Numbered from the stretch's first letter, positions 1 through 6,463 are shown. The stretch is 8,977 bases of DNA from JAAYFT01 sp036562765 (GCA_036562765.1 DATCJO010000041.1:1-8977), one strand, 5' to 3'. Notes: generated by a model not told the origin, from the letters alone. Program-made: numbers and translations.

Positions 1-427
1 ATGTAGGTCTGTCAAAATTAGCATTATCCCAAATCTTAGCATCATCAATTTCTCGCATATCTTTCGGAGCTATTTCACTAATATGAAGGGTCTTCTTTTT
101 TATAATAGGCCTCTCATCGTATTCATAGAAATAATAATCTAACCATACATGCCATACTTCTACTGTATCTGTATATTTAAGAGCATTTTCAATATACTCA
201 ATAATCAATTTTGCCCTACCTTCAGTATAATAAGCCCATTCCAAGCAGACACCGTACTTTTTATCCGTATATTCATATACATCCCTAAACTTATACAAAG
301 AAAAATTGTCATCAGCATCACCGTCAAAAATTGTTCCTGTATCAACATTTAGCTCTATCGGATAATTTTTTGACTGTCTTACCTCATCTAGAGGACAATT
401 TGCTGCTATAAATGTACACACAGTCAT
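1..427 (-). CDS. Uncharacterised protein, C-terminus cut by window edge
   Basis: An open frame of 142 codons starts at ATG 427 and runs off the left edge with no stop. The ribosome binding site AAGGAG lies about 8 nt before the ATG. The protein begins MTVCTFIAANCPLDEV and contains GTIFDGDADDNF near residues 31-41, YTDKKYGVCLEW near 53-64, IEYIENALKYTDTVEVWHVW near 76-95 and DERPI near 104-108. No signal peptide or membrane segment is visible. The pattern matches from memory a widespread uncharacterised clostridial family of about 150-160 residues beginning M-CTFIAAN; I know of no assigned function. It follows the AraC-type gene by 59 nt with no terminator between, so it may be co-transcribed with it. 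The remaining C-terminus is probably only about 10-20 residues. Confidence 0.8.
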   Translation of the reverse strand, partial: MTVCTFIAANCPLDEVRQSKNYPIELNVDTGTIFDGDADDNFSLYKFRDVYEYTDKKYGVCLEWAYYTEGRAKLIIEYIENALKYTDTVEVWHVWLDYYFYEYDERPIIKKKTLHISEIAPKDMREIDDAKIWDNANFDRPT

Positions 428-486
428 ATCAAATTCTCCTTCAAATTAACATCTTTAAGCATCTACCAAGTTAATGTACATATTCT

Positions 487-789
487 CTATCTTCTTTTAT
501 AAATAATTATCTCTGGATCTGTGCCATTGCATCCATATTCACAGACAAGTAAATAATTTTCATCTGCTGCCACTCCATAACAACGCTCTTTTCCATCAAT
601 TTCTACCTGATTTCCCAAATACATCTTATCATCTTCCAGTAACTTTACCTTTTGTCCATTAGGAAGAGTATATTCCAAATTAATATATGAACCACTCAAT
701 AAATTCAAATCACTCAATTTCAAGCCTTCTATTCCCAGTGAATTAATTTCCTCAATAATTTTACTTTTTAAATTTAACAGCTTTTCCAT
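487..789 (-). other. C-terminal module of the AraC-type gene with its own RBS and ATG (possible fused or internal gene)
   Basis: This is the in-frame last 100 codons of the 487-1713 gene. AGGAAGG stands about 9 nt before the ATG at 787-789, an arrangement expected of a separate gene. Shifting the frame by one nucleotide just upstream gives a TGA right after the codons for VPVKK, near where ordinary AraC-GyrI proteins end. The encoded segment starts MEKLLNLKSKIIEEINSLG and ends EIIIYKRR. It is soluble-looking, with a predicted N-terminal helix followed by beta-rich sequence (LEYTLPNGQKVKLLEDD). No family was recognised. Inference: two genes fused by a small indel, or an overlapping internal start. 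Confidence 0.4.
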
Positions 790-1713
790 ATTAGATACCT
801 TCCTTTCTTTATTATTCAAAACTTTCTTCACTGGAACAGCTGACCTAGCTCCAGTTTCTGGCTCCGCACCCATACATAGATATGGCCCATCGTCAGATAT
901 TTCCCATCCAAATTGTTCAAATGGATAATTTTTAATAGCCTCATTTACTATATTAATCGCTATAGGAAAATCATTTGGATCTTTATATGGCATACCATTA
1001 AAGTATAAATAGGTACAAGGTGGCAACTCTGCTATTTCGTATTTATCAGGAATAGACTTACAGTAATCTAAAGGTACTTCAACGAAAAAAGCACGACCCC
1101 TTGTATTTGGTTTTATTAAGAATTTTGGCAATAAACCTTCAGCAGCAGTGTCAAACTTTTCAGGAATGCTGTTAAAAAAGCCTTCCCAGTCACAACCAAC
1201 TTCTTCGCATCCAGATAAATAATCCGTTCCGTTGTGTCTCAGAAAAATCAGCTTTCTTGCAGGTCTTTCTACCACAGTAACCGTAACAGTTCGTGATACT
1301 TTTTCATTGGACATAGGTTTTATGTACCCCTTAAGTATGTAGTAGTCTTCAATGGGATAGTGGACAAACCAGTTTATAGGCGGAGTTTCAGTACGATATT
1401 TTTGTGGGGTAATTCCAAACTGCTTGTAAAACGCTTTCGTAAATCCGTCGTGTGAACCGAAACCATTATTCATAGCTACATCAACTACCTTCTTATCAGA
1501 AGATTGCAAAGTCTTTGCAGCCTTGGTAAGCCTTAAGGCTCGTATAGTTTCAAAAATAGTTTGACCTGTCAGCTCTTTATAAATCCGTATGGCATAAAAT
1601 TTACTGTAACCAGAGGCTTTTGCAATATCATCAAGTGTAATATCTTCGTCCAAATGATCATTGATATAATGCTGTATTCTGCTCACAGCTTTAATTTTTT
1701 CAGGTAAATCCAT
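487..1713 (-). CDS. AraC-family regulator with GyrI-like effector domain and extra C-terminal module
   Basis: A cytoplasmic transcription regulator. Residues 8-107 are a two-helix-turn-helix AraC/XylS DNA-binding domain (ITLDDIAKASGYSKFYAIRIY, then VVDVAMNNGFGSHDGFTKAFYKQFGITPQKYR). Residues about 140-296 are a GyrI-like/AraC effector-binding domain of the kind that binds small drug-like ligands, ending at SAVPVKKV. Most relatives of about 290-300 residues stop there. This protein continues to 408 residues with a tail, 309-408, that I do not recognise. The start is set by GGAGGGGG just before ATG 1713. The tail begins with an internal ATG (787-789) preceded by AGGAAGG at normal distance, so it may be a fusion of two genes or may also be translated on its own. 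An inverted repeat lies upstream (1733-1755). The ligand and targets are unknown. Confidence 0.88.
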   Translation of the reverse strand: MDLPEKIKAVSRIQHYINDHLDEDITLDDIAKASGYSKFYAIRIYKELTGQTIFETIRALRLTKAAKTLQSSDKKVVDVAMNNGFGSHDGFTKAFYKQFGITPQKYRTETPPINWFVHYPIEDYYILKGYIKPMSNEKVSRTVTVTVVERPARKLIFLRHNGTDYLSGCEEVGCDWEGFFNSIPEKFDTAAEGLLPKFLIKPNTRGRAFFVEVPLDYCKSIPDKYEIAELPPCTYLYFNGMPYKDPNDFPIAINIVNEAIKNYPFEQFGWEISDDGPYLCMGAEPETGARSAVPVKKVLNNKERKVSNMEKLLNLKSKIIEEINSLGIEGLKLSDLNLLSGSYINLEYTLPNGQKVKLLEDDKMYLGNQVEIDGKERCYGVAADENYLLVCEYGCNGTDPEIIIYKRR

Positions 1714-1732
1714 TTTCCCCCTCCAGTATTAA

Positions 1733-1755
1733 GTATAGCAAAAACAATGCTATAC
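1733..1755. promoter_or_regulatory. Perfect inverted repeat upstream of the AraC-type gene
   Basis: The 8-bp arms GTATAGCA and TGCTATAC are perfectly complementary and separated by 7 nt (AAAACAA on the plus strand). The repeat sits 20-42 nt before the AraC-type start codon and ends about 8 nt before the ribosome binding site. It could be an autoregulatory operator or a hairpin in the leader RNA. TATACT inside it resembles a -10 box but lies too close to the ribosome binding site to be a likely start point. Confidence 0.45.
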
Positions 1756-1803
1756 CACTCGACCACAATTGCTAAGTTAAAGCATTCCATTTATATTTTT
1801 ATG

Positions 1804-2040
1804 TTAATCATTATAATTCTCTTCATTTTTCAATCTTTCTCATTCCTCACGACTAATTGCATATACTTTAGTAAATTCATATCTTTCAATATTTCTCCTT
1901 ATCCAGCCTCTTACTCTCTCTTCGTCAAAGGTATATGGATAATGCTGCATAATATCAGAATCTCCAAGAACAGCATACATTGCATCAAAATCATCTTCAG
2001 TCATTTCAAGTAAAATCAATCTATCTGTTTCTATTATCAT
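1804..2040 (-). pseudogene. GNAT N-acetyltransferase remnant with internal deletion and nonsense codon
   Basis: The natural start is ATG 2040, preceded by AAAGGAG at 8 nt. The reading frame encodes MIIETDRLILLEMTEDDFDAMY and continues to DEERVRGWIRRNIERY (residue 54), a typical N-terminus of RimJ/RimL-type GNAT acetyltransferases, which use acetyl-CoA. It then jumps to FTKVYAISREE and stops at TGA (1840-1842). VYAISREEW followed by a charged tail is how members of this subfamily normally end, so the stop replaces the expected Trp codon TGG. Reading through gives ERLKNEENYND before TAA at 1804-1806. Compared with about 170-180 residues for the family, roughly 100 central residues are missing, including the acetyl-CoA-binding motif. 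It cannot be active. The C-terminal match is from memory of the family. Confidence 0.7.
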
Positions 2041-2102
2041 AAGCTTAACTCCTTTTATTATTATTATTGTAGTAAACATTTTTTTGATCTATACTTCACC
2101 TA

Positions 2103-2115
2103 TATCATAATGATA
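2103..2115. promoter_or_regulatory. Short perfect palindrome upstream of the GNAT remnant
   Basis: TATCAT and ATGATA flank a single central base in the gap between the flavin reductase stop and the GNAT remnant. It could be an operator left over from when the acetyltransferase gene was intact. Such AT-rich palindromes also occur by chance, so confidence is low. No convincing -35/-10 pair was seen. Confidence 0.2.
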
Positions 2116-2155
2116 CTCTAAATGTCTTTATTTAATATTGGATATATAGTTCCCA

Positions 2156-2797
2156 TCACTCATACATTTCTATAGCACCATAACAACTAGGAATTATTTC
2201 TCCCGTTTCAGGATTTCGAGGGCTGTGAATATTATACATATATCCTGTTTTCCCATATCTTCCAAGCTTATTTTCATCATAATAGTCACTATCCATACAG
2301 ATATGAGTAGCCCTTAGAGCCACTGTCACATCACGACTGCCTTCAAAATGTTCGTGTTCCCATAAGAATTCACATTCAATGTTAAGAAAACATTCTGCAA
2401 TACGCGGAGCATTTACAGTCTTGGCTTTTTCAGCAGTTAATCCAGACAAGGTAATCTCGTCATCCTCAAAACCGTTATTCTTAATTGTTTCTTTACATTT
2501 GTCAAAAATTTCCCGTGATGGAAAATTAAGCACACAGCATTTTGTTTCCTTTAAGGTCTGATATAAATGGCCTGTTTTTGATACAGAACCGATAATGCAA
2601 ATAAACTCTCCACTATCCCCTACAAAAGTTGACCAAGATTGAAGGCATGCATTCTCCTTACCATTTGATTTATACGTGGTTACTAAAAACAAAGGCGAAG
2701 GAATAGCAGTTACAAAATCCTGCCAAGAAAAAACAGTAAATTCTCCTGGCCACTCTTCAGTAATTTTATCTGGTTTTACAGTAAATTCCTTTTTCAT
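2156..2797 (-). CDS. Flavin reductase family protein (FMN-binding split barrel)
   Basis: A 213-residue soluble protein of the flavin reductase-like / flavoredoxin group, which bind FMN and either reduce flavin with NAD(P)H or pass electrons to a partner. Residues about 28-165 form the split-barrel domain: FVTAIPSPLFLVTTYKSNGKENACLQSWSTFVGD, then ICIIGSVSKTGHLYQTLKETKCCVLNFPS, then ECEFLWEHEHFEGSRDVTVALR. The start at ATG 2797 is chosen because GGGAG is 6 nt upstream. An in-frame ATG at 2803 touches the GGGAG directly and would add only two residues (MK). It lies 79 nt behind the YafY-type regulator on the same strand with no terminator between, so the regulator probably controls it. The true electron acceptor cannot be read from the sequence. 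Confidence 0.87.
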   Translation of the reverse strand: MKKEFTVKPDKITEEWPGEFTVFSWQDFVTAIPSPLFLVTTYKSNGKENACLQSWSTFVGDSGEFICIIGSVSKTGHLYQTLKETKCCVLNFPSREIFDKCKETIKNNGFEDDEITLSGLTAEKAKTVNAPRIAECFLNIECEFLWEHEHFEGSRDVTVALRATHICMDSDYYDENKLGRYGKTGYMYNIHSPRNPETGEIIPSCYGAIEMYE

Positions 2798-2876
2798 TTT
2801 CATCTCCCTTTCATTTTTTATTTATATTAAACTCTAACAAAATCAAATTAATCATTTAAAACAAACATGTACTTTA

Positions 2877-3779
2877 TTATTTATATTTATCTAACATGTT
2901 TTTAATAATTGCCCTTATCCTTTTCCGTATTTCTACTGGTTCAACAACTTCAACCTTATCGCCAAAACTAAGGAGCCAGCTTATCATAACATCAATGTTT
3001 GTAAATCCCCTTATAAATAACAATCGTCCATCGTCCATTTCAGAATAGGACTCTACGCCATATTCTTCAATAAGCCTATATTTCTCACTTCCATCAAAAA
3101 TAGCTGTTATCATATAATTATCTGTAAGATGACTATCAAAATCTCTCCTTTGCTCTGGGATTTCCCTAGGAATAAATTCTATTTCAGTAATATTTAAATT
3201 CCAAAGGCGATTCAGCTTATACATACGAAAATCCTGCTGCTCCGTACAAAATCCAAATACATACCAACTTGACCATTTAAACACAATTAAATATGGTTCA
3301 ATCAGCTTGTCAACTTCACCTTTTTTATAATAATAGCGAAAGCTGACAAGCCGTTTTAGATTTATAGCTTTCTTTAAGAGCTCTATTTTTGTTGCAAGGC
3401 TATCTTTGTAGTACGACGATAAGTCAATTATGATATTATCCGAAAATGGGATGACTGAGTCCTTACCTGTAATCTTTCTTGCAAGCTTTTCTGTATGTGA
3501 AGTTCGCCAAATACTATCAAGGGATTTTAGGCCAGTAAAAATGGCTTCTAATTCTTCTACTGTAAAGACGGTGGTATCAAGATTAAAGCCATCCATAATT
3601 GAAATACCTCCGCCTTTACCGCGGGTCGTAACAATAGGAATACCTGCATGGCAGATATCCTCAATATCGCGGTTTATAGTCCTTAATGATACCTCAAATT
3701 TTTCAGCAAGATAAGAAGCTGAAACTTTTTTATTTTGTTGCAATATGGTAATTATTCCAATAAGGCGATCTATTTTCAT
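2877..3779 (-). CDS. YafY-type HTH/WYL-domain transcriptional regulator
   Basis: A 300-residue regulator. Residues 1-56 are a winged helix-turn-helix of the HTH_11 type (SASYLAEKFEVSLRTINRDIEDI, then the wing TTRGKGGGISI). A helical linker follows, and about 135-215 form a WYL domain with the key motif as W172-Y173-V174 in SSWYVFGFC, plus FRMYKLNRL at 184-192. Residues about 222-300 match the C-terminal WCX domain (WLLSFGDKVEVVEP). WYL proteins act as ligand-responsive DNA-binding regulators; the ligand here is unknown. GGAGG lies 8 nt before ATG 3779. A palindrome overlapping its promoter (3823-3850) suggests autoregulation and control of the flavin reductase gene downstream. Confidence 0.92.
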   Translation of the reverse strand: MKIDRLIGIITILQQNKKVSASYLAEKFEVSLRTINRDIEDICHAGIPIVTTRGKGGGISIMDGFNLDTTVFTVEELEAIFTGLKSLDSIWRTSHTEKLARKITGKDSVIPFSDNIIIDLSSYYKDSLATKIELLKKAINLKRLVSFRYYYKKGEVDKLIEPYLIVFKWSSWYVFGFCTEQQDFRMYKLNRLWNLNITEIEFIPREIPEQRRDFDSHLTDNYMITAIFDGSEKYRLIEEYGVESYSEMDDGRLLFIRGFTNIDVMISWLLSFGDKVEVVEPVEIRKRIRAIIKNMLDKYK

Positions 3780-3815
3780 TACTTACCTCCACAAGCTCAA
3801 GACATTCCTTATTTT

Positions 3816-3845
3816 AATATACTAAATATGACAACTGTATGTCAT
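3816..3845 (-). promoter_or_regulatory. Candidate promoter of the YafY-type regulator / flavin reductase operon
   Basis: On the minus strand ATGACA (3840-3845, five of six matches to TTGACA) and TATATT (3816-3821, five of six to TATAAT) are 18 bp apart. Transcription would begin near 3809, about 30 nt before the regulator start codon. The palindrome 3823-3850 covers the -35 box and spacer, so a protein bound there would block RNA polymerase. Confidence 0.5.
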
Positions 3846-3850
3846 ATTTA
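3823..3850. promoter_or_regulatory. Perfect 11-bp-arm palindrome, probable operator of the WYL regulator
   Basis: The arms TAAATATGACA and TGTCATATTTA are perfectly complementary around a 6-nt spacer (ACTGTA). The core TATGACA-N6-TGTCATA has the size and symmetry of a site for a dimeric helix-turn-helix protein. It lies directly upstream of the YafY-type gene and overlaps its best promoter. Which protein binds is inferred from adjacency only. Confidence 0.6.
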
Positions 3851-4159
3851 AAATAAAAATTTTCCTATCTAACTTGTACTAATCAAATATAAAATTATTT
3901 TCAATACCTTTTTCAAAAGACTATTTATAAATCATAAAACATAAAATAGCAAAAATCATTAAGATTTATGCTATAAAAAAAATAACAATATCTAATAAAT
4001 TATGCTTTTTTTAATGTTTTTTGGTAGATAGTATGTAATAAGCTTTTCAAATATACTTTCAACGGATTATAGATATTTAACACAAGTGTATATTTATCAT
4101 TATTTAATAATTTTCATATAAATCTTGTAATAATCAATAATAAAATTAACAAATAATAA
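3851..4159. other. A/T-rich intergenic stretch with one hairpin
   Basis: No gene is visible on either strand. The stretch is very A/T-rich. It contains an imperfect hairpin at 3946-3974 (ATAGCAAAAATC against GATTTATGCTAT, one mismatch, 5-nt loop), flanked on its plus-strand 3' side by a run of eight A. That looks more like a structured spacer or weak minus-strand terminator than a gene. I see no decayed coding sequence that I can support. Confidence 0.4.
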
Positions 4160-4189
4160 AAAGCCACTATTCATATAATCAGTGGCTTT
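4160..4189 (-). terminator. Rho-independent terminator of the flavodoxin-like gene
   Basis: A perfect 9-bp stem (AAAGCCACT / AGTGGCTTT) with a 12-nt loop is followed on the minus strand by TTTTATTATTTG. It lies 42-71 nt beyond the flavodoxin stop codon. The opposite direction has a weaker T-run (CTTTATAT), so some bidirectional action is possible. Confidence 0.85.
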
Positions 4190-4230
4190 CTTTATATAGA
4201 ATAAACATTTATATAAGATTATCAGTGCGT

Positions 4231-4680
4231 TCATTTACATTTTTTTATTATTTCACCATAAAATTTAACTGCACCCTGTATCTCATCCTCAGTAGGACTT
4301 TCCTTATTAATTCCTCCTATTAGTTTAAAAGGTCCATATGTGTCATAACCCCTACAGTAATATGTCCCAAGAATATTACATTTCTTTTTAGAAAGAATTC
4401 GCTTTATGCTTTTTGCATAATCTGTTAATGGATTTCCACATGTATACATAAGAAACACATTTTTACCTTCAGGCATTTTTCCTTCTGTTACTTTTTCAAT
4501 TTTCTTATAGAATTTACCATAAGCAATGCCAGATGCAATTCCAATAAGGTCATATTCTTCCAATTCTATATCATCTTCTCTTACATTAAGTAGTACAACA
4601 TCATATTCTTTTTTAATAGCATCACAAAGCTTTTTTGTATTCCCATGATGCCATGATTCATATAATATAGCTGTTTTCAT
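4231..4680 (-). CDS. Flavodoxin-like (flavodoxin domain) protein
   Basis: A 149-residue soluble protein of flavodoxin fold, which binds FMN and carries electrons. The phosphate-binding loop is near the N-terminus: ILYESWHHGNTKKLCDAI, with S9, G13, N14 and T15 in the usual S/T-x-x-x-G-N-T pattern. The second strand is VVLLNV, followed by EEYDLIGIASGIAYGKFYKKI (about 42-62), the expected loop near the flavin. NVFLMYTCGNP (about 74-84) is the central strand and loop, and GTYYCRGYDTYGPF (about 105-118) the later flavin-facing segment. The length fits the short flavodoxin group. AAAGGAG lies 8 nt before ATG 4680. It overlaps the end of a degraded frame (4658-4921) and has its own terminator. The redox partner is unknown. 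Confidence 0.85.
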   Translation of the reverse strand: MKTAILYESWHHGNTKKLCDAIKKEYDVVLLNVREDDIELEEYDLIGIASGIAYGKFYKKIEKVTEGKMPEGKNVFLMYTCGNPLTDYAKSIKRILSKKKCNILGTYYCRGYDTYGPFKLIGGINKESPTEDEIQGAVKFYGEIIKKCK

Positions 4681-4921
4681 CTTTATTCTCCTTTACTTTC
4701 ATATTCTTTATCAAGGACCATTTAAATTTTTTCATTTCATCTATAGCATTTTTACTAATATTATCAATGAATTTTCTCCATACTTTACCTATTTGATTAT
4801 GGTACACCAAATATCCTTTAAAAGCAACATTTTCCCTCTCCGTTAGATATAAGGAAATTTTAGCACTAGATTATGGTAATTCCTTACTAATATAATTGTG
4901 AATAATACATTCCCTATATAA
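4658..4921 (-). pseudogene. Decayed gene fragment upstream of and overlapping the flavodoxin-like gene
   Basis: One minus-strand frame is open for 87 codons except for a single TAA (4871-4873). It reads YRECIIHNYISKELP, stop, SSAKISLYLTERENVAFKGY, then LVYHNQIGKVWRKFIDNISK and NAIDEMKKFKW, ending at TGA 4658-4660 inside the flavodoxin gene. The composition is protein-like (aromatic and amphipathic helix pattern), unlike random A/T-rich sequence. No start codon opens this frame, but a GTG at 4927-4929 with a very good AGGAGGT (4935-4941) is in a neighbouring frame, so a frameshift may have broken the gene. The family was not recognised. A helical C-terminal domain of a small regulator (for example TetR-type, given the dyad upstream) is possible but unproven. 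Confidence 0.4.
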
Positions 4922-4960
4922 TTACGCACAATCCACCTCCTAAATGCCAATTATTTTAGT

Positions 4961-4976
4961 AGTTAAACTGTTTAGT
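4961..4976. promoter_or_regulatory. Dyad upstream of the decayed gene and flavodoxin
   Basis: TAAAC and GTTTA flank one central T (4964-4974), within the near-symmetric AGTTAAACTGTTTAGT. It lies about 20 nt upstream of the AGGAGGT at 4935-4941. The location fits an operator controlling the minus-strand flavodoxin transcript. Similar TAAACnGTTTA sites are used by TetR-type repressors; no such repressor is intact here. Confidence 0.35.
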
Positions 4977-5087
4977 ATTTAATCAATATCACTTATTTTT
5001 ATTACTGTCAATTTGTTTGGATTTTTTATCCACACTTGAGTTCGAATATCTACCTTCAATACTTCGAAAACTGTCTATCTTTGTGCC

Positions 5088-5131
5088 TTGTTTTTATGGG
5101 GATAAAGTGGTAATATTTTTATGAAATATTA
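5088..5131 (+). promoter_or_regulatory. Candidate promoter with inverted repeat for the DUF2871-like gene
   Basis: TTGTTT (5088-5093) and TAATAT (5111-5116) are 17 bp apart. Perfect 8-bp arms TAATATTT (5111-5118) and AAATATTA (5124-5131) around TTATG overlap the -10 box and the expected start near 5123, so the repeat could be an operator. The rest of the gap 4977-5166 also holds small repeats (TGGAT/ATCCA at 5018-5032; TTCGAA at 5041-5046 and 5063-5068) without clear meaning. Confidence 0.4.
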
Positions 5132-5166
5132 GAAAAATAAAGCATAAATAAACGGAGGGGTATTAA

Positions 5167-5604
5167 ATGAAGGGAATTGCAAAATATAGTTTTTTTTATA
5201 GTATATTAGGATTGTTCCTCGGAGCTTTTTATAGGGAGTTTACAAAATTTAATGACTTTACAGGGCAGACTGTCTTAAGCAGCGTACATCCTCATGTATT
5301 AGTTTTAGGTGCAATTTTCCTTTTAATTGTATTATTACTAGAGAAATCCTTTGAATTAACTAAAAATAAGAAATTTAACAAATTCTTTATAACATATAAC
5401 ATAGGACTTTTATTGTCCGTTATAATGATGGTTGTACGCGGTTGTGTAGAGGTATTAAACCTTCAAATATCAAAAGGAATAGATTTTTCAATTTCAGGTA
5501 TTGCTGGATTAGGTCATATTATTATAACAATAGGTTATATCTTATTCTTTCAAGTATTGCTTAATAGAATTAATGCTACTAGCTGTGAAAAAAGTGAACT
5601 ATAA
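5167..5604 (+). CDS. DUF2871-like four-helix membrane protein
   Basis: A 145-residue integral membrane protein and the only convincing plus-strand gene here. Four hydrophobic segments are visible: about 7-22 (YSFFYSILGLFLGAFY), 41-60 (HPHVLVLGAIFLLIVLLLEK), 74-92 (TYNIGLLLSVIMMVVRG) and 110-130 (SGIAGLGHIIITIGYILFF). The histidines in SVHPHVLVLG (42, 44) and GLGHI are membrane-embedded and typical of the DUF2871 family, so metal or haem contact is conceivable but not shown. The length fits that family. GGAGGGG (5154-5160) is 6 nt before the ATG. The gene is monocistronic, with its own promoter and a strong terminator. Function is unknown. Confidence 0.85.
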   Translation: MKGIAKYSFFYSILGLFLGAFYREFTKFNDFTGQTVLSSVHPHVLVLGAIFLLIVLLLEKSFELTKNKKFNKFFITYNIGLLLSVIMMVVRGCVEVLNLQISKGIDFSISGIAGLGHIIITIGYILFFQVLLNRINATSCEKSEL

Positions 5605-5613
5605 ATATGATTG

Positions 5614-5652
5614 TACCCCTTTTATTGGGCACCCAATGAAAGGGGTATTTTT
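5614..5652 (+). terminator. Strong terminator of the DUF2871-like gene, between convergent genes
   Basis: A 15-bp stem (5614-5628 with 5633-5647) containing one T-G wobble and a GCAC tetraloop is followed by TTTTT (5648-5652). It starts 10 nt after the plus-strand stop. The convergent ABC permease ends at 5663, so the same hairpin may also help stop minus-strand transcription, although a good T-run is missing on that side. Confidence 0.92.
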
Positions 5653-5662
5653 CTTAGTCTCT

Positions 5663-6463
5663 TTAAATGTGCAAGTCCTTTTTTGAAAAAATAACTATGG
5701 CTGTTGAGAACAGTACAATGGCTCCTACAAAAAGAACAATCATTCCCCAGATTGCCCCCGATTCTCCTATAATAATGCCATCTGAATCAAAAAGGGTAAA
5801 GAATGTAGCATACTTCGCGTTTTCCAGCTTTTCCCCAGCATTAGCCATCATCTGAATAACAAAGCCAAGGGCTGGAATCCCGCCCCCAACTCCAACAGCA
5901 TATTTGCTATCATTGAAAATACAGGAACATAAAAAGCATATACCACCTATAAAAAGATGAAGGCAGAGTACTCCGATATTGAGTAGTATAAATTTCCAGA
6001 TATCAAGTTTTCCAGGAAAGGAAATTTCACAATCAACTATTCCAATCAGAGTAGCATAGAAAATCAAAATAATTATGCCTGTCACCATGACTTTCATCTG
6101 AGTAAAAGCAACAGTTTCCCTCTTAACAGGAGCTGATAATAAATATGTCATAGAACCACGGTCCACATGACGGGCAATCAATTTATTCACACTGAGTATA
6201 CAAAAAAGCATAGGAAATACAAGCATGATAAATCCATACAGATAAGCCTCTAAAAATCCGACAAGCTCAGCAGATACAGGATTCATACCCACTATGGCCA
6301 TTAGTTCAGGCATAGCCTTTGAAAATTCGTCAAGAGCGCTTCCCAATGCAGGATCAAACATAGAAATTATAACTACAAAATACATGGTAATAACTGCAGC
6401 AAAGATTAAAAGCATCTTCCAAATACCCTTAATACCGAGTTTATATAAGGTCCAATTTATCAT
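5663..6463 (-). CDS. ABC-2 type transporter permease
   Basis: A 266-residue membrane protein with six hydrophobic segments: about 16-36, 72-94, 125-143, 158-182, 188-207 and 236-259. This is the usual layout of ABC-2 exporter permeases. Between segments 2 and 3 lies ARHVDRGSMTYLLSAPVKRE (97-116), the conserved cytoplasmic stretch (D/E-x-G-T/S ... LLS-P-V-x-R) that contacts the ATPase. Its start overlaps the ATPase stop by 4 nt (ATGA), with GGAGGAG upstream inside the ATPase gene, so the two are translationally coupled and form one transporter. The substrate cannot be told from the sequence; drug, peptide or lipid export is typical of such two-gene sets. Confidence 0.9.
   Translation of the reverse strand: MINWTLYKLGIKGIWKMLLIFAAVITMYFVVIISMFDPALGSALDEFSKAMPELMAIVGMNPVSAELVGFLEAYLYGFIMLVFPMLFCILSVNKLIARHVDRGSMTYLLSAPVKRETVAFTQMKVMVTGIIILIFYATLIGIVDCEISFPGKLDIWKFILLNIGVLCLHLFIGGICFLCSCIFNDSKYAVGVGGGIPALGFVIQMMANAGEKLENAKYATFFTLFDSDGIIIGESGAIWGMIVLFVGAIVLFSTAIVIFSKKDLHI

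Noticed and set aside
149..352. A plus-strand frame of 67 codons at the left edge
   Set aside because: It is antisense to the edge-cut minus-strand gene, which has a good ribosome binding site and protein-like sequence.
1733..1745. Extended -10 promoter (TGCTATACT) for the AraC-type gene
   Set aside because: Transcription would begin on top of the ribosome binding site and no -35 box is at the right distance; the inverted repeat explains the sequence better.
1745..1780. tRNA-like stretch on the minus strand (GGTCGAGTGGTATAGC resembles a D-arm)
   Set aside because: There is no matching acceptor stem, anticodon arm or T-arm (GTTCRANYC) at the right distances.
3851..4159. Riboswitch or small RNA in the long gap
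   Set aside because: Only one weak A/T hairpin is present; there is no recognisable conserved riboswitch core and no good promoter-terminator pair.
2156..4680. A joint redox operon of flavin reductase and flavodoxin
   Set aside because: A terminator at 4160-4189 and a separate promoter with palindrome at 3816-3850 separate the two genes, so a common transcript is unlikely.
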